Assembly: GCA_049446715.1 (NCBI GenBank)
Contig: JBMTQX010000007.1
Span: 9,993 to 73,992 of the forward strand
Source: Eutrophocola sp049446715
GTDB taxonomy: Bacteria > Pseudomonadota > Gammaproteobacteria > Pseudomonadales > Pseudohongiellaceae
Reading direction: 5' to 3'
Length of the DNA: 64,000 nt
Shown here one piece after another: positions 60,025-64,000 of the stretch (positions are counted from its first letter, which is position 1; each line of letters starts with the position of its first letter). The position numbers were made by a program, and so were the translations under genes. The notes beneath the pieces were generated by a model that was not told where the DNA came from, did not search any database, and was given only the letters and a program-made list of their open reading frames with translations.

Positions 60025-61398
60025 ATGTTTGAAAACCTGACTGACAGACTGTCGCAGACGCTGCGCTCACTCACCGGCAAAGCCAAACTGACGGAAGAAA
60101 ACATCCAGGAAAGCCTTCGCGAGGTGCGCCGGGCGCTGCTGGAGGCGGACGTGGCCCTGCCAGTGGTGCAGGCCTTCATCGACAAGGTGAAATTTCGGGC
60201 CGTGGGTCAGGAGGTCAGCAAGAGCCTGACGCCGGGCCAGGCCTTTATCAAGATCGTCCAGGCCGAACTGCAGGACCTGATGGGCGAGGCCAACGAAGCC
60301 CTCGACCTGAAAGCCACGCCGCCGGCAGTCATGCTAATGGCGGGCCTGCAGGGCGCCGGTAAAACCACCACGGTCGGCAAGCTGTCCCTGTGGCTGAAAA
60401 ACACCCAGAAGAAAAAAGTCATGGTGGCCAGTGCAGACGTCTATCGTCCAGCGGCGATCAAGCAGCTGGAAACGCTGGCCGCTGAAGTCGGCGTCACCTT
60501 TTTCCCCAGCGACCCGTCCCAGAAACCGGAAGTCATTGCCAAAGCCGCCATTGCCGAAGCCAAAAAACAGTTCATGGATGTGCTGTTTATCGATACGGCA
60601 GGCCGGCTGGCCATCGATGAAGACATGATGGCCGAAATCAAGGCCCTGCATGCTGTCGCCAACCCGGTCGAAACCCTGTTCGTGGTGGATGCCATGACCG
60701 GCCAGGATGCCGCCAACACGGCCAAGGCCTTCAATGATGCCCTGCCGCTTACCGGTGTCATTCTGACCAAGGCCGATGGTGATGCCAGGGGCGGTGCGGC
60801 GCTGTCGGTGCGACACATTACCGGCAAACCCATCAAGTTCATGGGTATCGGGGAAAAGCCGGACGGCCTGGAACCTTTCTACCCGGACCGGGTTGCCTCC
60901 CGCATCCTCGGCATGGGCGATGTGCTGTCGCTGATCGAGGATGTCGAGAAAAAGGTCGACAGGGAAAAAGCCGAGAAACTGGCGAAAAAGATCAAACGTG
61001 GCGCCCGCTTTGACCTAGAGGATTTCAAGGAGCAACTGCAGCAGATGCAGAACATGGGCGGCATGTCGAACATGATCGACAAACTGCCCGGGCTCAGCAG
61101 TGCCCAGAAGCAGGCTGCCGGCATGGTCGACGACAAGACCTTTGGCCGCATGGAAGCCATCATCAACTCCATGACCCTGAAGGAAAGACGTCGTCCGGAG
61201 CTGCTCAACGGTTCCCGCAAGCGGCGTATCACCGAAGGCTCCGGCACCTCGATCCAGGACCTCAACCGCCTGCTGAAGCAGCACAAGCAGATGCAGAAGA
61301 TGATGAAGAAAATGAAAGGCGGTGGCCTGGCCAACATGATGCGGGGCATGGGCGGTATGGGCGGCATGAAACCGCCGGGCGGGTTTCCCAGGATGTAA
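60025..61398 (+). CDS. ffh: Signal recognition particle protein Ffh (SRP54)
   Basis: A 457-residue SRP GTPase that targets nascent inner-membrane proteins with 4.5S RNA and FtsY. The N domain (1-90) is followed by the G domain with GLQGAGKTTT (107-116), DTAGR and TKADGDARGG. The M domain ends in a Met- and Gly-rich tail (MRGMGGMGGMKPPGG). Length and motifs are normal. It starts the rightward housekeeping group; a 310-base gap then separates it from rpsP. Confidence 0.97.
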   Translation: MFENLTDRLSQTLRSLTGKAKLTEENIQESLREVRRALLEADVALPVVQAFIDKVKFRAVGQEVSKSLTPGQAFIKIVQAELQDLMGEANEALDLKATPPAVMLMAGLQGAGKTTTVGKLSLWLKNTQKKKVMVASADVYRPAAIKQLETLAAEVGVTFFPSDPSQKPEVIAKAAIAEAKKQFMDVLFIDTAGRLAIDEDMMAEIKALHAVANPVETLFVVDAMTGQDAANTAKAFNDALPLTGVILTKADGDARGGAALSVRHITGKPIKFMGIGEKPDGLEPFYPDRVASRILGMGDVLSLIEDVEKKVDREKAEKLAKKIKRGARFDLEDFKEQLQQMQNMGGMSNMIDKLPGLSSAQKQAAGMVDDKTFGRMEAIINSMTLKERRRPELLNGSRKRRITEGSGTSIQDLNRLLKQHKQMQKMMKKMKGGGLANMMRGMGGMGGMKPPGGFPRM

Positions 61399-61708
61399 AA
61401 CCGGCAAGGCCGGTTTCACGGAGGAAAGAAGCAGGCTGCCCAAGTCTGAATTCGGGGACAGTTTACTTATTAGCACAAGCGGGAAAAAAGACTTGATGGT
61501 GGAAGGGTAAAAAATTTTTCTTATCTTGCCTCTTGCCTCTTGCCTCTTGCCTCCATAAAACCTTAAAGTTTTTGGTAACTTACCGTTTCAAACGGGCCAA
61601 TTTTCCCGTAGAATACGCGCCTTTTTTGCTGCCCTGTAAATTGTGCGGGGAAACCGGGCGGGATTGATCCCGTTCTTTAATCTTTAAAACCTTTGGAATC
61701 ATGGACTT
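61399..61708. other. Gap between ffh and rpsP with tandem 7-mers and promoter
   Basis: A 310-base gap without a gene. A short hairpin AACCGGCAAGGCCGGTT lies right after ffh. At about 61524-61553 the heptamer TTGCCTC is repeated four times. A likely promoter for the rpsP operon has TTTCAA (61586-61591), a 17-base spacer and TAGAAT (61609-61614), leaving a leader of about 90 bases before rpsP. Confidence 0.6.
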
Positions 61709-61969
61709 ATGGTAACCATTAGACTGTCAAGAAGCGGTGCCAAGAAACGCCCCTTTTACCACCTGACTGTGGCTGACAAGCGTTATTCACGCGACGGCCG
61801 TTTCATCGAGCGCGTAGGATTCTTCAATCCCGGTGCCCGTGGTCAGGAAGAAAAGCTGCGTGTGGACCTGGACAGGGTCAAGTACTGGCAGGAGCAGGGC
61901 GCTACTACCAGCGACCGCGTCGCCAAGTTGTTGAAGGATGCCGCCGCAGCAGCGACTACCGCTGCCTGA
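61709..61969 (+). CDS. rpsP: 30S ribosomal protein bS16
   Basis: The 86-residue bS16 starts MVTIRLSRSGAKKRPFYHL and continues with the conserved FIERVGFFNP and RVKYWQEQGA. It binds 16S rRNA and helps small-subunit assembly. It is first in the rpsP-rimM-trmD-rplS operon; the alanine- and threonine-rich last residues are short and ordinary. Confidence 0.97.
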   Translation: MVTIRLSRSGAKKRPFYHLTVADKRYSRDGRFIERVGFFNPGARGQEEKLRVDLDRVKYWQEQGATTSDRVAKLLKDAAAAATTAA

Positions 61970-62005
61970 TAGCGCCAGATCGACACGGTCGAGGTGTCGT
62001 TAGGT

Positions 62006-62602
62006 ATGTCGTCGTCGACAGAAGCCGATGAATCGGCTGCTGCCCTGGCGACGCTGGGCAGAATCGGCGCGCCTCACGGCATCAAGGGTTGGGTGAAGCT
62101 GATCTCCTTTACCGACCCGGTCGAGAACATCCTCGACTACCGGGAATTCATCCTGGGGGAGAGCAACCTGCCGGGGGGCAGGGGGCCAACCGCACGACAA
62201 GACACCCTCAAGGGGGGGGTTGAGTGCATCGAGATCGATGAATGCCGCAGACAGGGCAAGGACATCATTGCCCATATCAGCGGCTGCGATGATCGCGACC
62301 AGGCCCGGCAGTTCACAGGCAGGACATTGCAGGTCGAACGGGCCGCACTGCCCGACCTGTCCGGTACCGGATATTACTGGTTCCAGCTGGAAGGGCTGCA
62401 GGTGGTAAACCTGCAGCAGGAACGACTGGGAAGCGTCTATCACCTGATGGAGACCGGTGCCAATGATGTACTGGTAGTCAGGCCGGATGTTGACAGTATA
62501 GATGACCAGGAACGACTGATTCCCTGGTTGGAAGACCAGGTCATCAAGGCCGTCGATCTGGACAACCGGACAATCGAGGTGGACTGGGAAAAGGATTACT
62601 GA
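62006..62602 (+). CDS. rimM: Ribosome maturation factor RimM
   Basis: A 198-residue factor that helps 30S maturation and binds S19. The N-terminal barrel carries LGRIGAPHGIKGWVKL, and the C-terminal PRC-barrel has YYWFQLEGLQVVN and IPWLEDQVIK. The ATG at 62006 is preferred, with GAGG nine to ten bases before it; a GTG at 61994 is possible. An extra Gly/Arg-rich loop follows ILGESN, and within it runs of six, five and eight G occur (the last at 62212-62219), which are slippage-prone. It is longer than the usual 170-180 residues because of this loop. Confidence 0.93.
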   Translation: MSSSTEADESAAALATLGRIGAPHGIKGWVKLISFTDPVENILDYREFILGESNLPGGRGPTARQDTLKGGVECIEIDECRRQGKDIIAHISGCDDRDQARQFTGRTLQVERAALPDLSGTGYYWFQLEGLQVVNLQQERLGSVYHLMETGANDVLVVRPDVDSIDDQERLIPWLEDQVIKAVDLDNRTIEVDWEKDY

Positions 62603-62659
62603 GGCGAGGGCATCCGCTGCAGCCACCGGGTCTCTCGGTCAAAGCGGGTAATAAGCCAC

Positions 62660-63406
62660 ATGCGGGCAGCAATCGTCACACTTTTCCCGGACATGTTTGC
62701 CGCCATCACTGAGTATGGTGTGACCAGCAGGGCCATTCGGGATGGCCTGGTAAACCTGGCGTTCTGGAACCCCAGGGACTTTACCCGGGATCGGCATCGC
62801 ACCGTGGACGACCGACCTTATGGCGGTGGCCCCGGGATGCTGATGAAGACCGAACCGGTCGCTGAAGCAATTATGGCTGCGAAAGCGGCATTGCCTTCGG
62901 CAAAAGTGATTTACCTGACCCCGCAGGGCAGGGTGCTGGACCAGGCCGCCATCAACCGGCTGGCCAGGCAAGAAGCACTGATCCTGTTGTGTGGCAGATA
63001 TGAAGGAATCGATGAGCGCGTCATCGAATCCCAGGTTGACGAAGAATGGTCCCTGGGCGATTACGTGCTCAGTGGTGGGGAAGTGGCCGCGATGGCCTGC
63101 CTGGATGCCATTATCCGGTTACAGCCGGGGGCACTGGGTCATGAAGACTCCGCCGAAGAGGACTCGTTCATGCAGGGGCTGCTGGACTGCCCGCACTACA
63201 CGAGACCCGAGCATTATGCAGGGAAGTCGGTACCGCCCGTACTGTTGAGCGGTGATCACGAAGCCATACGGAAATGGCGGTTGCAGCAAAGCCTGGGCAG
63301 AACCTGGCAGCGGCGGCCGGAACTGCTGGAAAGAATGACTCTGAACGATGAGCAGCGTGCCTTGCTGGATGCCTTCATCGCTCAGGTAAAGCACGAAGTG
63401 GATTGA
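62660..63406 (+). CDS. trmD: tRNA (guanine-37-N1) methyltransferase
   Basis: A 248-residue SPOUT-class methyltransferase that makes m1G37 in tRNA to prevent frameshifting. The N-terminal AIVTLFPDMF, the GGGPGMLMK loop, LLCGRYEGIDERV and the knot segment LGDYVLSGGE are all present. Length is normal. It follows rimM by 57 bases and precedes rplS by 36. Confidence 0.97.
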   Translation: MRAAIVTLFPDMFAAITEYGVTSRAIRDGLVNLAFWNPRDFTRDRHRTVDDRPYGGGPGMLMKTEPVAEAIMAAKAALPSAKVIYLTPQGRVLDQAAINRLARQEALILLCGRYEGIDERVIESQVDEEWSLGDYVLSGGEVAAMACLDAIIRLQPGALGHEDSAEEDSFMQGLLDCPHYTRPEHYAGKSVPPVLLSGDHEAIRKWRLQQSLGRTWQRRPELLERMTLNDEQRALLDAFIAQVKHEVD

Positions 63407-63442
63407 ACTGTTAGTAACTGATTGTTTGACATGGTGGATATG

Positions 63443-64000
63443 ATGAGCAAGAACAGCATTATTGCAAAAATCGAACAGGCACAGCTGAAGACCGATGTGC
63501 CGGAATTTTCTCCGGGCGACACGGTAGTCGTGCAGGTTCGAATCAAGGAAGGCGACCGTGAGCGTCTGCAGGCCTTTGAAGGCGTGGTCATCGGCAAGCG
63601 TAACCGCGGCCTGAACTCTGCCTTCACCGTGCGCAAGATGTCCCATGGCGTTGGTGTTGAGCGTACTTTCCAAACGCACAGCCACCTGGTCGAAAGCATT
63701 ACCGTGAAACGTCGCGGTGACGTGCGCCAGGCCAAGCTGTATTACCTGCGTGACCTGACCGGTCGTGCCGCCCGCATCACTGAGAAGCTGGCCAAAAAAG
63801 GTGACGCTGCTGCAGCACCGCTGGTAGAGGAAGCCTCTATTGCGGAGCAGGTGGAAGCGGCCGTGGCTGAAGCGCCTGTAGTTGAAGAACAGGCAGTTGA
63901 AGAACAGGCAGTTGAGGAGCAGGTAGTCGAAGAGCAGGCAGCCGAGCAGGTTGAACAGACCACTGCTGAAGCACCTGCCGCTGAAGAAGCCTCAGAAGAA
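63443..64000 (+). CDS. rplS: 50S ribosomal protein bL19 with long acidic C-terminal tail (cut by window edge)
   Basis: The first 115-118 residues are a normal bL19 (PEFSPGDTVVVQVRIKEG, GVVIGKRNRGLNSAFTVRK, RRGDVRQAKLYYLRD). The frame does not stop there but continues to the last base, giving at least 66 further residues (121-186). These hold 20 Glu, one Asp and no Lys or Arg, with four copies of a VEEQ pentapeptide (V/A-V-E-E-Q). The ATG at 63443 is chosen because GGTGGA lies just before it. L19 sits at the 30S-50S interface; the tail is likely disordered. Where it ends is not seen. Confidence 0.94.
   Translation, partial: MSKNSIIAKIEQAQLKTDVPEFSPGDTVVVQVRIKEGDRERLQAFEGVVIGKRNRGLNSAFTVRKMSHGVGVERTFQTHSHLVESITVKRRGDVRQAKLYYLRDLTGRAARITEKLAKKGDAAAAPLVEEASIAEQVEAAVAEAPVVEEQAVEEQAVEEQVVEEQAAEQVEQTTAEAPAAEEASEE

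Noticed and set aside
63742..63963. A Ser/Cys/Thr-rich minus-strand frame opposite the L19 tail
   Set aside because: It is the mirror of the GAA/GCA repeats of the acidic tail.

Overview
The window reads as a GC-rich chromosomal segment of an aerobic, Gram-negative gammaproteobacterium. The right end carries the classical ffh-rpsP-rimM-trmD-rplS order with ypjD and a CorC/HlyC-family gene just upstream. The rest is rich in TonB-dependent receptors, exported quinoproteins and c-type cytochromes, an RND pump, an LpxR-like outer-membrane enzyme and intergenic REP-type palindromes. I see no tRNA, rRNA, CRISPR array, integrase, transposase or prophage. The genus cannot be named from this sequence alone; the exported-protein families fit uncultured marine or aquatic gammaproteobacteria, which is an inference.

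Layout. 0-5 kb: the 5' part of malate synthase G (glcB), diverging from a large exported haem-c/beta-propeller protein; then a flavin reductase-BON protein pair. 5-8.9 kb: a three-gene glucosylglycerate module (phosphatase, synthase, GH13 phosphorylase) for making and recycling a compatible solute. 9.3-17 kb: a same-strand run with a rhodanese-type sulfurtransferase, a ThDP-dependent decarboxylase-like enzyme, a GT-A-like protein, an intradiol ring-cleavage dioxygenase, an unknown exported protein, a D-2-hydroxyacid dehydrogenase and a dienelactone hydrolase; it looks like a small aromatic or organic-acid degradation cluster. 17-22 kb: an RND efflux pump (adaptor plus permease) diverging from its likely TetR repressor, with a clear operator lying inside the repressor promoter. 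22-25.3 kb: a CcoP-like dihaem cytochrome, a patch of gene remnants, a DUF1428 protein and an exported beta-propeller protein. 25.4-30.9 kb: purK-purE, a bile-acid:sodium-symporter-family protein, a DUF2452-like protein, a doubly frameshifted tesA-like esterase and an aromatic/aspartate aminotransferase.

31-37.5 kb: a TonB-dependent receptor preceded by a well-formed TPP riboswitch (so probably a thiamin-compound importer), a NadR-like kinase, a quinohaemoprotein alcohol dehydrogenase and, divergently, a frameshifted exported protein followed by a DUF6152 protein. 37.6-44.8 kb: a lipoprotein M16 peptidase, an LpxR-like protein, a DUF6164 protein, pirin, a frameshifted MscS channel and mobA. 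45-57 kb: a soluble NAD-type formate dehydrogenase operon (fdsGBA). It is linked to mobA (cofactor) on one side and fdhD (sulfuration) about 6 kb away on the other. Between them lie a SnoaL-like protein, a PVA-dehydrogenase-like quinoprotein and a second large TonB receptor. 57-64 kb: a Nudix hydrolase, CorC/HlyC protein, YpjD and the ffh-rplS housekeeping group, where L19 carries a long acidic C-terminal tail that runs off the window.

Points most worth a second look: the TPP-riboswitch-controlled receptor; the L19 acidic tail; a CcoP-like cytochrome whose second haem appears to have Cys in place of the axial Met; several independent frameshifts (tesA-like twice, mscS, one exported protein) that are either genuine decay or assembly indels; at least two families of REP/REPIN palindromes; and two unrelated gene fragments that meet head to head at about 23.27 kb.
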